64,000 bases of DNA. Source: Icerya purchasi. Its lineage: Eukaryota; Arthropoda; Insecta; Hemiptera; Monophlebidae. The position numbers and the translations under genes were made by a program. The notes beneath the pieces were generated by a model. It had not been told where the DNA came from. It saw only the letters and a list, made by a program, of their open reading frames with translations, and ran no database searches. Position 1 is the stretch's first letter. The number at the start of each line of letters is the position of its first letter. Below, piece after piece: positions 1 to 11,290 of this stretch. Location: contig CM077116.1 of the NCBI GenBank assembly GCA_039619475.1, forward strand, positions 464,627,576-464,691,575. The letters are read 5' to 3'.

Positions 1-3000
1 ACCGTCAATGGCTACAACCACTTTGTAATTTACAAGTTTGTTAGTTACAAAACGCGTTTTAACCGATTTTTTTTTTCTAGAATTTTGTTTTTTTCTAGAA
101 TTTTGTTTTTTTACTAACTTATCGCACTAAATTGCAATAATACTTTCTAAATATTGTCAGTTCAGCTGGGTTGGATTTGAGTAACACAAAGCTTTAAAAG
201 GAATAATTTGCAGGTATTCGTTATTTAAATCATCGTTCTATCAATTTACATTAAATATTTATAATAGTAACTTAATTTACTTCTGTTTCTCATCATATCG
301 GCTATCTTTACTAAAGGTTTTTTGGTTTCATTTGGAAAAAAAAAAATTCTTTAGTGGCGGTAGTGAATAATATGAAAGAAGCTATATTTAGTTCTCTATA
401 TCTGCTTATTGGTAATGACTGCAAAACCTAAATGAGAATTACCTTTTTCGACCTTAGTCTTATTTATTTATTTGGGCACGTCAATCAAGGTCCTTTACTC
501 GGTTTGCATTTCGATACTTATGATATGTTGTTGCAAATACTAAATTACCCGTACGCTTGCTTGTTTTCTTTTTGTATTTGCTGAACAGAAAAGTCCCTTT
601 GAGGCAAAATGTGATCAAACAATAAATGAGTAATTGTTAAAATGAGCACGATCGCCTATTTGTTTTTATATAGTTATTTCATTAATTTATCCAGAATGAT
701 TTGTCAGTTAGCCGTAGTATGTTTGTTTTTATTTCTGTTCGATTCTTTTAGGTTGCTTTTTCAGATTTAACCTCATTTGGCCTAAAAGTAAAACGCACAG
801 AAAGAAAAAAATGTTTAATATTTATGAAAAAATGAACTTGCTCCTGCGTGTATATTTTGTAGTAAACGAAAACATAAAATTTCACATGAAGTAGGCGTGG
901 AAGAGAGAAGAGGATAAATTTTGAACATATTTATAAGAAAAATAATATTCTAGTCCGTCGTTTTTTTTTTGTTTCTTTTTTTCACATACGGCTTAAACAC
1001 AACTGTGCCGACATCAAGCTGAGCCTGTTAAATTAGTTTACAGCATACTACACAAATTACAATGTTTGGTCGTTTAGTAATAACTGAAATTTTCAAAAAC
1101 CACAAAAATTGGAACAATATCCTCATTATTCTTCGATAAGGAATCAATCTTTCTTATATGAAATGGATACAGTTTTATTTAATAAATAGGTATTTTCTGT
1201 AACACGCATAAACAATATTTAAGTTACCAACAATTTGAAACCTATAACATGTATTGCGATAAAACTGTCGTAAAAAAATTAACCCCCCTTTCCGCAGGAA
1301 TGATAATTTCTCAAACTATATATACCTGCAAGGTACAAGGAGTGTTCATACAACTAGTCGAATTAGAAATTATGTTTTTCCTCTTTCAGGTTTTCCCAAC
1401 AAAATAAGAGATTGCAATTATAATATAATAATAATAGCATTAATTACAAATATAGAAATAAACGATTTCGAAATCTTACATATAAGTAATAATAATAGTA
1501 CCTATAATACATGCAAACACTAAAGGTAACTAATTACTTTATGTGGTACACCACGAAGATAATCTTCAAGCTGGAGCTGATTATAATTTGTTGCGACTTT
1601 CAACAAACGTTTGTCACAATCGGCATATTTCTTTTTTTTTACTCAGTTACTTTTATCAATAAGATTATGTTTTCTTTATTTTGTTGATATTATATCACGT
1701 TCATAGACGAATGACAGAAACCATTATATGTCAACATCCTTTGCGGCATTCTTTTTTTTTTTCGGAACAGAAAGGTAAAAATAACAATAATGGCATGTTT
1801 TACAAGCATTCATTGCACATTTTGTTATGTTCTTCTGTTAGGAAAATTAACCATTTTCTTAAAAATTTAAAACCGAATAGCCAGTCGTACGGGTTATGAA
1901 CAAGCAGGTAAATAAATTTCACCTCTTATGAAGCTATTCAGGATTTGGTAAAATAAACAAACTAAAGCAGTACACTTATTTACAGAAAACAGTTTCATTC
2001 GTTAATTCTCCGTACTACGGTCATCATTAAGAATAGCCTATTCGAAAAATATTCTAGTAATTCTTCTTCCGCCGAAATAATAACAACTGCTTTACAATAA
2101 AGTTATGGTCAATTCCAAGAAAAATATACGATTTTTTCCATGACGATTTTATCACTTTTGCTTCTTCTTTTATTCCTACGGATTCGCATATTTGTAAAAT
2201 ATTCGAGGTCCTATTCATTACCTCTTTTCAGTCACTCGCAGGAAGTCTCCCATGGTGAGAACCGAACCGACAAAAAAAATTGACGCCCGTTTGAGAAATA
2301 TGAGCAGTTTACAATATATCCATAAAATTATTTTCCGCATATATGCTTTTAGTGCTGTTGTATTTTTTAGGAATACTCACTAGCGATCACTATTTACCTG
2401 TTTTCTAAAATAATTACATATAACGGTTATAAAACAAATATATACTTTTAAGAATGTCAAATATTTGTTTAAAAATGGGAAAATTTTTGTTACTTAGTTA
2501 TGTTAATTTTATTACTAATGTTTTTGCATGTTTTAAAAATGAATTTTGGTTTATGTAGGTCGTATTTCACAGTAATAAGAAAAACAGATTCCAAGTAATT
2601 AATCCGTGTTACATAACGTGCATGATTAAATATCTAGCTCTAAAATATTTATTTTTGAGGTAACTAGATTTTAGAAAAAATAAATAAATGAATAAAAAAT
2701 AAATAAAATATAATTTTATCGCAAATACAGCAAAGTGGTTGAGCATAATGGTTGATTAAATCATTTTGCAATGTAAAAGTATCTCATATATTTACAGTTT
2801 GCCACTTCATTCACGTGTTTATAAATATTAGCGTTCCCTCAATTGTCCAAATTCGACCATAATTATCATTAAAAATTTTAGAAAAATATATATAAATTTG
2901 TATATTTCCAAAATTTATTTCCCACTTTTATACATTAGTTCATTATTACTTGAGAACATATACTTTTATATGTACTTTCAATACAAAAATTAAATGATAC

Positions 3001-4270
3001 CTTAAGATTTAGTACATTGTAAAAAAGCCAATAATGATGATTATTAAGAAAAATTAAAACATTTCAATAAGAACAGATTTACTGGCTGCAGCGATTTCCT
3101 TTTTCACTTTTTGTATTACATTTTTATTTAAATACGAAAAAAAAAGTATAACTGTTTCCAAAATTTTGTGTACTGATAGCTCTAAAGATCATCAATAGTT
3201 ACTAAACAGAAAAAAGAAGCAAGAAAATCGGTTAATAAACAGTGGAGAAGAAGGTACTGAACTGTTTTGTCTTTGCCTATTTATATACAGAAGAAGATTA
3301 TCCATTATTTTTAAAAAGGATTTCCCGCAGTGCATTTATCGGGAATATTGAAACAAATTCAAGGTTTGAAAGCTTCTTCCTTATTGGCTTTTTTAAAATT
3401 TTTACGAAAATAATATTAGTTCAGTGTTTTGAAGATTTAAAATTTTTCTAAACGAACTAAAAGAAAAAAAAAAGAGGTTAGTCGGGCAGGATGTTTCATG
3501 TACTGAACATTCTGTGAGTTAATTTAAACATTACCATAATTTACATTTACATAATATTAAATTCAAAACAAAGATATTTAATTATTAATTTGAAATATCG
3601 TATACATTTCTCGCCCAGTATTAACATAAATGTGTTTATGTTTAAAAATTTTTGCGCCTTTGTTTGTCTTTTTCGATATATTTTTGAAACCAGGGTTGAT
3701 TCGTCAAGGAATTAAATATATAATTAAAATTATAGATAACAGAAAAAACTTCAGTAAACGTATCCTCAAATAAATTTGCTAGATACGAATAAAAATAGAA
3801 AGATAATATAAGGAATATGTATCAGAAGCAAATTCGATCCAGTTATGTTACACTTTAAATGACGTAGAGTTGATAGTTTGTAATTTTTTAAATACGGTTG
3901 ACTATACATTAGCAAAAAAAAAAAAATGAAGAAAACCGACAATGCATTTGACCGATTATTAATATTAATAATTTTCGTCCGTTTCGTATCACTATTGCTA
4001 ACAGAACTCTTAAATTTACATCGCGAAAATCTGTTTATGAGTATTTCACGCTGAAGTCGTAATTTAAAAAAAAAAAAAAATAGAAAATAATTTAAAAAAG
4101 CGAATAACCAAATAAAATCATGTAAAATATGTGTTTTGTGATTATATATATATTTATGCATATATAACATGCTATACGCGCGGAAAAACTAAATCGTTAA
4201 CGAAGAACGGTATTTTTTGGATGGAATTTCTGATAGCAGTATTTGGTAACTCGTGTTTCTCACTAACACA
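1..4270. other. AT-rich stretch without recognisable genes
   Basis: Very AT-rich sequence with many homopolymer A/T runs and stop codons in all frames. The few open stretches (for example 3766..4170 minus) are low-complexity and Ile/Phe/Lys-rich, as expected by chance. The only piece I recognise is a LINE tail fragment near 468..506, listed separately. It could be intergenic DNA or intron. Confidence 0.7.
462..506 (-). mobile_element. Fragment of LINE 3' tail (same family as 42.5 kb element)
   Basis: A short T-rich TTTATTTATTT run is followed by GGGCACGTCAATCAAGGTCC. This resembles the tail at 42533..42562, which reads GGGCACGTCAGCTAAGGACC after a T/A-rich run. On the minus strand this is the end of a retrotransposon just before its A-rich tail. 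It is short and diverged, so moderate confidence only. Confidence 0.4.
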
Positions 4271-4289
4271 GATGATAACGTTTAACGGA

Positions 4290-4420
4290 TGATACCTGAA
4301 AATCACCGTAGGTGGTCTATAAAAGGTCTGAGTTCGCCTGCGCCCGAAAGAGGCTGCGCCCGATCGATCGCGCCCGAAAGAGCGGTCCCCAAGAAAAACG
4401 ACTCTGAATCAATTATGTAT
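4290..4420. other. GC-rich patch with repeated GCGCCCGAAAGAG motif
   Basis: A GC-rich island in AT-rich surroundings. The 12-13 base motif GCGCCCGAAAGAG occurs at about 4349 and 4369, with a shortened GCGCCCGATCGATCG between. It carries an open frame in one direction but no recognisable domain. It could be the degenerate 5' part of the adjacent RTE-like fragment or an unrelated insertion. Confidence 0.35.
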
Positions 4421-4529
4421 GTAAGGAAAACGGTGAAATGTCAACCAAGATGCACTATTTCTATTATAGATTACTAGAATTTAATGTCAATAATACAGAA
4501 TTGTTCTGAAATACTACATATGGCCTTAG

Positions 4530-4970
4530 CTATTATACGGATGTGAGACATGGACACTGAAAACGGCAATGATAAAAAAAATAGAAGCCTTCGAAATGTG
4601 GTGCTACCGAAGAATGCGAAGAATGCTTAAGATCTCGTGGACGGAGAAGATAAAAAATTCAGAAGTACTGTTGCGTATGAACAAAAATCGGGAACTAGTG
4701 AATACAAAAAAAATAGGAAACCAGAATACATGGGATAATACGTGGCCCTAAATATCAGCTACTGAGGACAATTTTACTTGGACAGATCGAAGAAAAAAGA
4801 TGGATTGGCAGGAAGAATACGACATGGTTTGAAAACATAAAAAATTAGACAAAACATTCAACATATGAAATAATTCATACAGCCAGGAATCGAGAAAAAT
4901 GGAAAAGAATTATTTTCATGTCAACAGCCTGAAGTCCGATGAGAATATGGCACCTTAAAGAGAAGAGAGA
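4530..4970 (+). pseudogene. RTE-like LINE reverse-transcriptase C-terminus, decayed
   Basis: From 4530 the plus strand reads LLYGCETWTLK, then KIEAFEMWCYRRM and LKISWTEKIKNSEVL. These are the thumb-to-tail motifs typical of RTE-like (BovB/CFDP2-like) endonuclease-reverse transcriptases in animals. After a break the reading resumes at about 4794 with KKRWIGRKNTTWFENI and TARNREKWKR, which fit the final conserved block of such proteins, and trails off near 4968. Stops and frame changes, including a TAG directly before 4530, show that it is dead. The endonuclease and the RT catalytic core are missing, so it is a 5'-truncated copy. The element at 16.2-17.8 kb carries the same EAFEMWCWRKM / ISWTEKIRNKEVL block. 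Confidence 0.75.
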
Positions 4971-5484
4971 ATATACAATTACCATCCAGGGAAATCAAAG
5001 TAATAAATATTACGTCTATCCCCGCGGTGTAAATCTACAAATTAATAACACTAATAACTCGGCGCTAATCAAATTAATAAGTACAATCCCGAATCATATA
5101 CTTAATGGGAAAAAAATTGGTGAGTGGAAAAAGGAGGCGCAAAAATGGTTCAAGTAATGGTGCAAAGACTGAAGATCAAGTTACGTCCTTTATCTCGCTA
5201 CTATTTAAAGGTGCTTTTTTGTTTACGGTTTGTTAGTTTCGGTTTTGTCGTGTCCTTCCTGGATTTTAAGCTCTCACAGATTATGTTTTTTTTAACTTTA
5301 AATATTAAACTGTCCGCATGTATTAGTGTACAAATGCATATTACGCGGCATATTATTTATTGACTTACGTATATATACTATTACTTTAATATAATGCTGG
5401 TTTTATTATTATTGTTATTTATGGAATATGTTAAGTTAGTTTTAATTTTTGTACTATATATCTATTTTAATAAACGTTGATAAG

Positions 5485-5611
5485 TTTTTTTTTTTTTATT
5501 AAATTTTGAGCATGTCAGCTAAGGACGTTACTCAATCCAACAGTATGATAGTACCGTTGGATTGAGTAACGTGCTTAGCTGACATGCTCAAAATTTAATA
5601 AAAAAAAAAAA
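5485..5611. repeat. Near-perfect 57-bp-arm hairpin built from LINE-like 3' tails
   Basis: The left arm is 5485..5541 and the right arm about 5555..5611, separated by a loop of about 13 bases. The arms begin and end in T13 and A12 tracts and differ by one central mismatch (GCTAAGGACG versus the complement of CGTGCTTAGC). Each arm contains TTAGCTGACATGCTCAAA, close to the LINE tail CTTAGCTGACGTGCCCAAA seen on the minus strand at 42.54 kb and 24.41 kb. It therefore looks like two A-tailed LINE ends facing away from each other, or a small foldback element derived from one. Confidence 0.8.
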
Positions 5612-6152
5612 GATTTTAATTCAGCTTTAAAATGTAAGATACAGTTTTAGAATAAATCAGTGTAATTATTGACACTGATAGTTTTAAAAAAGTTATTGTA
5701 AATTTGTGATTAAATTATTTTACATTGCGTGATAAATTTCATTTAATAATTTATAATTATTTTTTAATATTAAATAAATCAATGATAACTTTTTACTATG
5801 TACGTCGTCTCTACTCTAGTTTAGTCATTTAATGAATAACTACCGGATAAATTTATTTTATATTTTCCTGAAAATTAAATAAAAATGTGAAAGTCCGCGA
5901 TTTAAAAATTGCAAGTCTAATTTTTGTTTACTTTTTATTTCTAGTGAAAATCACATGTAGTAGGTTTGTTTTTTGGTTTATTTTTTTCCTTTTATTTATT
6001 TCAAAATTACGTAATTATTTAAAGTGGGTATCCGTATTCTGGTCGCCACCTGTTACTGTCACGCAACAGTTATTATATTCATTTGTATCCCACTAAGGCA
6101 AAAATGTAACCGGCCTTATTAAGGTATGTAAATTTACTATATTTATTCAATA
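5612..6152. other. No gene seen
   Basis: AT-rich sequence without a recognisable coding or repeat signal. A short CCTTATTAAGG palindrome lies close to the right-hand Helitron boundary. Confidence 0.6.
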
Positions 6153-7442
6153 CTAACCGCCCCCCGGTCGTGCCTTGCTGTGACGTAATATGTGGAAAAG
6201 CAAAGAAAATAGCAACTATGCTTTTTTGAACAATAACTTTATTTTTGCAAATACAAACTCACGATTTGTGAATTTATGAGAAGTTACTGGAAATGTATGA
6301 AAACAAAGTAAATATATTAGAGAAAAAACGTACTTCTACTACTATGGAAAAAAGATATTTAGTTTATTGTAACACTTTATGGTACACTACGTTTTTCGTT
6401 TGATTGCCTGCGCATAAATAAACAACGCTGATGGTTTTCCCACACGGGAACAGGCGACATACAGCTAACCCCATGCGAGAAGCATAGGTTTTCAAAGTTA
6501 ATACTGCAAACACTCAATGACTGCCATTGTGATTTGTTAATAGTTATTGCGAAAGCAAAACGCACTAGAAACTGCAATCGTTTGAAGTCAAATGACATGT
6601 CAGCCGGAACCATTGGGATGCGTGATATCAAAAGGTTTTCTTCTTTGTACTTTCCTTTATAAATAATTGCTTCGATGACGTTGTTTATTAACTCCCTTTA
6701 TCGTAAGCCGGGTGCCATTACAAAGACGTGGTTGGTTGATATTTCGCGACAGTATTACTACAGATCCGACTTTCACTTAAAGATCATGAAGCGCGATCCA
6801 AGAAATTCCAGCGAGTTCAAAAATTCGGCGGAAAACTTAAAGACATTATCTTGGCTGTTAACGAAATTCATCGATTTATACGTCAATAATTCGCCAGGAA
6901 TTTCACTTTAGATCTTGAAATTTAATTCGTCAACATCGATGTTTTTAGCAGTTAATATATCACGTTCGCTCAGCCAAGCATGATTTTTATAATTTTGAGC
7001 AATGCTTGGAGGCACCTTTAGCATGAGGTCAGTCATCGGTTCAGTGACAATGCAAAACTCGACGGGGAATATAATGCATCCAGTCAAAATGTCAGCGTAA
7101 ATTTTTCCATTACTAATGTCTATTAATTGTTTAGCATTGCGAGTACTACGTCCTAAATTGTTCCGTTGCCGTCTACTTGGCGGCATTACGATATGATTTG
7201 AAAGCTATATGACAACTACAAAACAATCGTGCGAAGCTTGCGTGTATTGAAGTTTGTTGGCTGCCTTAAATGATGAAATGAGCGATAAACGACGTTTCAA
7301 CCTCAGAAATCTTCTTTTTTTTTTCAACTGAAAAACAAAAAGCGAAGCAGTTAGGTGATCAGCTGATCGACCGATCACATGTTGCTAAATCGACTTGAAT
7401 TGGCGAAATTGGCACAACGTGCAGTGTTGCCAAGTCGAGAGA
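6153..7442 (-). mobile_element. Internally deleted Helitron (rolling-circle transposon)
   Basis: The minus strand starts with TCTCTCGACTTGG at about 7442, after a host A, and ends with GGCGGTTAG at 6153 before a host T. Helitrons begin with TC, end in CTRR (here TTAG, one change) and insert between A and T. A small GC-rich stem (ACCG..CGGT) lies just before the 3' end. Between these ends is a broken helicase reading frame described separately. Family identity from the coding part is strong; the exact termini are an inference. Confidence 0.6.
6377..7186 (-). pseudogene. Helitron Rep/helicase protein, N-terminus fused to helicase end
   Basis: The minus frame opens at 7186 with MPPSRRQRNNLGRSTRNAKQ, the kind of basic start seen in Helitron replicase-helicases. 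It passes directly into a Pif1-type helicase portion: NYKNHAWLSERDILTAKN (about 7010-6950), then, in shifted frames, LSRNINQPRLCNGTRL (about 6740), then ISRIPMVPADMSFDFKRLQF and AFAITINKSQ down to 6377. The Rep (HUH) nuclease and the first helicase motifs are absent, so a large internal deletion joined the two ends. Stops and at least two frame changes lie between about 6911 and 6632. In intact proteins the final part reads close to TINKAQGQSL and ends with a conserved SR/VG block, here damaged. It is not functional. The plus-strand open frame 6675..6911 is only its antisense. Confidence 0.85.
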
Positions 7443-7879
7443 TATATTATTGTGATCATTTAGATATTAAATATTTAATTTACTTAATTTTTAATCACAA
7501 TAACATTTTGTAGCGATGAACTTTTGTATTGTGGCAGTGTGTTCATATATGGGGGGATTAAACAAACTTTTTTGCATATTGCGTCCATTTCGTCCATTTC
7601 GTCCAATTTTTGAGTCCGTATGAACCTGGCCGGGGTGATAGTAAGTATTTTAAAAAAAAAATATCGAAATCGGTTTACCCGTTCTCGAGTTTTGCGCTTA
7701 GTAACAAAACAATTCATTTTTATTTATATAGAGACCGCATTTCTTAAAATTACTATGCTGCTACTTCTTTTTATTATTATTATTATTATTATTTTAAATA
7801 TAAAAATTTAATGTGGTCAGCGGTGGAAACCATCCAATTAAGTTTTGGATTCATTCACCACATTGTACAATCATTAATC
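7443..7879. other. AT-rich spacer with ATT microsatellite
   Basis: No coding signal. An (ATT)n run lies at about 7773..7795. The junction with the following LINE is not sharply visible: recognisable RT sequence begins near 7880. Confidence 0.55.
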
Positions 7880-7901
7880 AACAGCTGATATAAGTGGAAA
7901 C

Positions 7902-9782
7902 ATGGCCAAGTATCTGAATAATTTTTTAACAAACAGAACGTTCCATGTTAAGATTGGTTCGTCAACATCGAGCACCATTCAAACTGAGAATGGCTTACCA
8001 CAAGGATCTGCCCTTAGTGCAACCTTGTTTATTTTTTATATCAATGATATAAATGATTGTACTGCTCCGCCTGTAAACGCCCGGCTCTACTTTGACGACT
8101 TAAACATTTCCCTGTCTTCCAGTTTTCCAGCAAATGCTCAAAAAATCCTACAAAAAACTATTTCAAAACTACAATCCTGGTGTAACAATAACGGTCTAGT
8201 GTTTTCTCCATCTAAGTCTATCTGTGTTGATTTCTATAAGGGACGTCAAAACTCTTCCAGCATCCGCCTCAATCTAGAAAATTCCTCACTTCATTTCCAT
8301 CCTACTGCTACTTTCCTTGGACTACTGTTCGATCAAAAGCTAACTTGGCGATCCCACATATCCAATCTTAAAGTTAAATGTCATAAATTCCTATCTATTC
8401 TTAAATATGTATCAAACACAAAGTATAATGTACCTCCGAAAACTCTCCTCTCCATATACAAATCCTTAGTCATTTCCAGAATAAACTACGGGTCCCAGGC
8501 GTATGCGTCAGCCAGTCCCTCTTTACTTAAATCCCTTGATTCAATACACCACACGGCGCTCCGCACGATACTTGGCGCACATAGAACTTCACCGTCTGTA
8601 AGTTTGTGTGCCTTGTTAGGCACTCTCCCACTAAAGTATTTCCGAACCTATTATTACCACCGTGAGACCCTCGCTCTTTTCTCTAGTAAACGTGCCTGTC
8701 CTATCGACACAAATGACCTTCCCAACACCCCAGAGTTCCCTAATGACCCTCTCCCAGAAATCCTGGCTCTCCTATCGCAACACAACGTGAGCGTAATCCC
8801 TTTCCCTAACCTAGCTCCTAACATCATGACTCCGCCGTGGGCCCTTTTAAACATTGATGTTAACTTTTCCCTGACGAAGTATAATAAACCCCTGCATCCG
8901 AATATCGTTCAATTGACAACAGCAACAATGCAAAAATACCTCGACCACCTCTTTTTCTACACGGATGCTGCCAAGGCTACCCCAGAGGCTACTTCATCCC
9001 CAACCGCCTGTTCCTTTGAAGTCTGCGACGTGATTCGAAGCATTCGACTGAATGACAATTGCTCGGTACTGGATGCTGAAATATACGCAGTATTTTTCTG
9101 TTTGGAATATTTTCTTTCTACAGAGCCTACATCACAGAAAGCCCTGCTGGTATCTGATTCATCCGCAGCTTTATTGGCAATTTCTAATCCCCTCGCCAAA
9201 CATCCTGTAGCAATTCGAACCCAGCAGGTATTATACGAACTTATTAAGAGACAGTGCTCCGTATCCTTTCTGTGGGCGCCCAGCCATGCAGGGATTCCTG
9301 GAAATGAACGCGTCGATACATCCGCCCGAGCAAAAATATATTTCCCCTCGCCTAGTAACAGCCCACCTCCACCTTATCTCTCGAACATAATCTTCAATAA
9401 TCTCACGTCCTTATGGAAAACCCATTGGTCCTCGTGTCAGACTTTCTCGAGGTTAATTAAACCCTCAACCGAACCATGGTGGTCGGAAAAAAGCATTTCC
9501 CGCAGAGATTTCTGTGCACTTAGCCGCTTGCGCACAGGCCATACGGCCATGTCGCATAATTTTATTTTGCAAAGAATCCCCTCTCCTATGAATTGTCCTT
9601 TCTGTGGCCAAGATGTTGCTCCCTCAACTCCTCACATACTGTGCGACTGTCCAGCATTATCACCTCACCGGCCCCCTTCAATTAATAACAAAACAGTCAC
9701 CAACATTCTTGAGAATTCCCCCAATGCAATTTTATCTCTAACACAATTTATCAGAACTAGCGGAATAAGCAGATATCTATAA
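7902..9782 (+). CDS. I-clade LINE ORF2 fragment: RT palm, RNase H, zinc-finger tail
   Basis: An open frame of 626 codons, partial at the 5' end. It is the C-terminal half of a non-LTR retrotransposon polymerase that copies element RNA into DNA at the target site. Visible motifs: GLPQGS at residues 31-36; the catalytic YFDD box at 63-66 (most relatives have FADD); thumb motif SRINYGSQAY near 190; RNase H with FYTDAA near 352, DAEIYAV near 391, VSDSS near 416 and GNERVD near 467, so all four acidic residues appear present; and a C-terminal CPFC-x9-H-x4-C metal-binding tail near 565-586. RNase H plus this tail fits the I clade. Without the endonuclease and RT fingers it cannot work alone. The intact frame suggests a fairly recent insertion. 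The exact N-terminal boundary is uncertain and no native start codon exists. Confidence 0.9.
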   Translation: MAKYLNNFLTNRTFHVKIGSSTSSTIQTENGLPQGSALSATLFIFYINDINDCTAPPVNARLYFDDLNISLSSSFPANAQKILQKTISKLQSWCNNNGLVFSPSKSICVDFYKGRQNSSSIRLNLENSSLHFHPTATFLGLLFDQKLTWRSHISNLKVKCHKFLSILKYVSNTKYNVPPKTLLSIYKSLVISRINYGSQAYASASPSLLKSLDSIHHTALRTILGAHRTSPSVSLCALLGTLPLKYFRTYYYHRETLALFSSKRACPIDTNDLPNTPEFPNDPLPEILALLSQHNVSVIPFPNLAPNIMTPPWALLNIDVNFSLTKYNKPLHPNIVQLTTATMQKYLDHLFFYTDAAKATPEATSSPTACSFEVCDVIRSIRLNDNCSVLDAEIYAVFFCLEYFLSTEPTSQKALLVSDSSAALLAISNPLAKHPVAIRTQQVLYELIKRQCSVSFLWAPSHAGIPGNERVDTSARAKIYFPSPSNSPPPPYLSNIIFNNLTSLWKTHWSSCQTFSRLIKPSTEPWWSEKSISRRDFCALSRLRTGHTAMSHNFILQRIPSPMNCPFCGQDVAPSTPHILCDCPALSPHRPPSINNKTVTNILENSPNAILSLTQFIRTSGISRYL

Positions 9783-9801
9783 AAACAAACTGCGCATCTT
9801 C

Positions 9802-9835
9802 GTACTGTAATAGCCACAGCAGTTAAACACGGTAC
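9802..9835 (+). promoter_or_regulatory. Conserved I-clade LINE 3' UTR hairpin
   Basis: GTACTGT (9802-9808) pairs with ACGGTAC (9829-9835). Flanking ATCTT and AAGAT extend the stem across a one-base bulge. The loop AATAGCCACAGCAGTTAAAC matches those of the other copies. The stem sequence differs from the related hairpins at 37.3 and 37.8 kb yet remains paired. Confidence 0.6.
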
Positions 9836-9974
9836 AAGATGTTGCTTTTACAAGAGGAAAAAAAATATCTTAAAATACTAATTCCTTTTTGACCAATAAA
9901 TTACTGCGCTTCTTATTTATTCTTATCTTACTTTAACGTGTTGTTTTAAAGTGTTCTTTTTACATTGCTTTGCC

Positions 9975-10135
9975 CGTTATTTTGCCATGCTCACGTTTTT
10001 TCGCTCTGTTTCATTTTTGCCAAAAATTTAGTTCGTTTGCTTTTTTTTTTATTCATATAGTTTGTGTTAGTTCACAAACTGTAAACAAGAGCAAAAATTA
10101 AAGAACTAAAATTTCGACCAAAGGCGAACGGGGGA
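9975..10135. repeat. Imperfect inverted repeat, decayed hairpin
   Basis: TTTTTGCCAAAAATTTAGTT on the left is echoed in reverse complement by AACTAAAATTTCGACCAAAG on the right. They flank a central AGTTTGTGTTAGTTCACAAA palindrome. It may be an old foldback or MITE-like element. Arms are mismatched and no target duplication is evident. Confidence 0.4.
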
Positions 10136-10239
10136 GGGTCTGATCTGTTCGCTTACCAACAGTTCTTCTGACATGTTACAAATGATGTATGTAAAAAATA
10201 ATGAAAAACGCATAGATTTTTTACTTCTCTAAACTTAAA

Positions 10240-11290
10240 TATTTTATTGGAATTGATCTCTTATTTATTGGAATAATTTGTTCAATCGGCAATAATATAC
10301 TATTTGTTTAATAATTACAACTTAAACTATGAAATTTAAAGTGGCAATCGATTTAAGTTTAATGCCACTATAAATTCCATTTACAAACTTTCATTTAAAT
10401 AAATTGATTTCTATAATTTTAATCATTTTAATATAAATAAGGATAATGCATACATCAATGATATTAACTTAAAACTGCTTAGTATAATAGATTATAATTC
10501 TTTCTATTCTTTATTTCTTCAATAGCTAACTCATTAAATATTTTAAATTTGCTATTTACTAATTCTTCTATATTGCAGTCTAAAACCATCTCTCTGCAAT
10601 TACACCCTCACAAAGTATGATAAACCAGATCCGGAAAATTATATAGAATACAATTTTCTGTTTCCTCCGTAATACCAAATCTCCTTAAATATATTTTAAA
10701 ACTACCATGACTAGTAATAAACTGTTCATTATAAAAGTTTGGATTAAACTGATTATTATTGAACCTGTCATTCAAATTTGGAAAATAGTTGTACGTTAAG
10801 CCATCATAATTATTCCATATAATTTGATTAAGGATAATTTTAAACTGATTTAAATTAACTGGTTTATTTTCATGAATAAATTTATTATTAATATATTTTA
10901 CGTGATTAAATTCATGTGCTATATCTATGTTGTTTTTAATTAAAAATTGTATGTGTTTACATCTCGATGTTTCGTATACCTCAATCATTTTAATGGCAAT
11001 GATTCCTCCTTAAAATGATCATCTTATTAGTGTTATAAAATGTATTAATTTTTAACATTTCAATATAAATACTACTACTGTAGATTACATTCGGTATTAT
11101 TATAGATTTATAAGGAATTATTCCTTTTTTGTAATTTAATCTATTATTATTGTTATTATTATTGTATATTTTATTAAATATATACATAAATTTGCTTATT
11201 TTATTTTTTACGTTATTGAAGTGATTATTAAGATATTTTCAACTGTTACTCCCAAGTATTTTATACTTTGTTCAATGAAATACGGAGCTT
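10240..11290 (-). pseudogene. R1-like LINE reverse-transcriptase C-terminal half, decayed
   Basis: On the minus strand, QSIKYLGVTVEN near 11260 matches the segment following the RT catalytic site in R1/Jockey-superfamily LINEs. YKSIIIPNVIYSSSIY near 11100 matches the thumb, and SFKIYLRRFGI near 10690 matches the C-terminal block before the Cys/His tail, whose cysteines have mostly decayed. An open frame of 126 codons (10608..10988) survives within it. The non-coding tail to about 10240 is shared with a second copy at 51.3-52.3 kb: both contain a near-identical ATGAAATTTAAAGTG stretch and parallel order of other blocks. The element is heavily AT-biased and old. The clade assignment (R1-like) is inferred from motif style only. 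Confidence 0.65.

Larger units (their letters stand above)
7880..9866 (+). mobile_element. 5'-truncated I-clade LINE (subfamily C)
   Basis: This copy carries the second half of an I-clade ORF2 (RT palm end, RNase H, Cys/His tail), a short 3' UTR with the conserved hairpin at 9802..9835, and an A-rich end at 9858..9866. Everything upstream of the RT palm (ORF1, endonuclease, RT fingers) is absent, as expected of aborted target-primed reverse transcription. It is related to, but clearly a different subfamily from, the near-complete element at 31.7-37.4 kb. Confidence 0.85.

Noticed and set aside
3766..4170. Minus-strand frame of 134 codons with hydrophobic runs
   Set aside because: Low-complexity Phe/Ile/Lys-rich translation of AT-rich DNA, with no domain or splice context.
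6675..6911. Plus-strand open frame of 78 codons
   Set aside because: It is antisense to the broken Helitron helicase.
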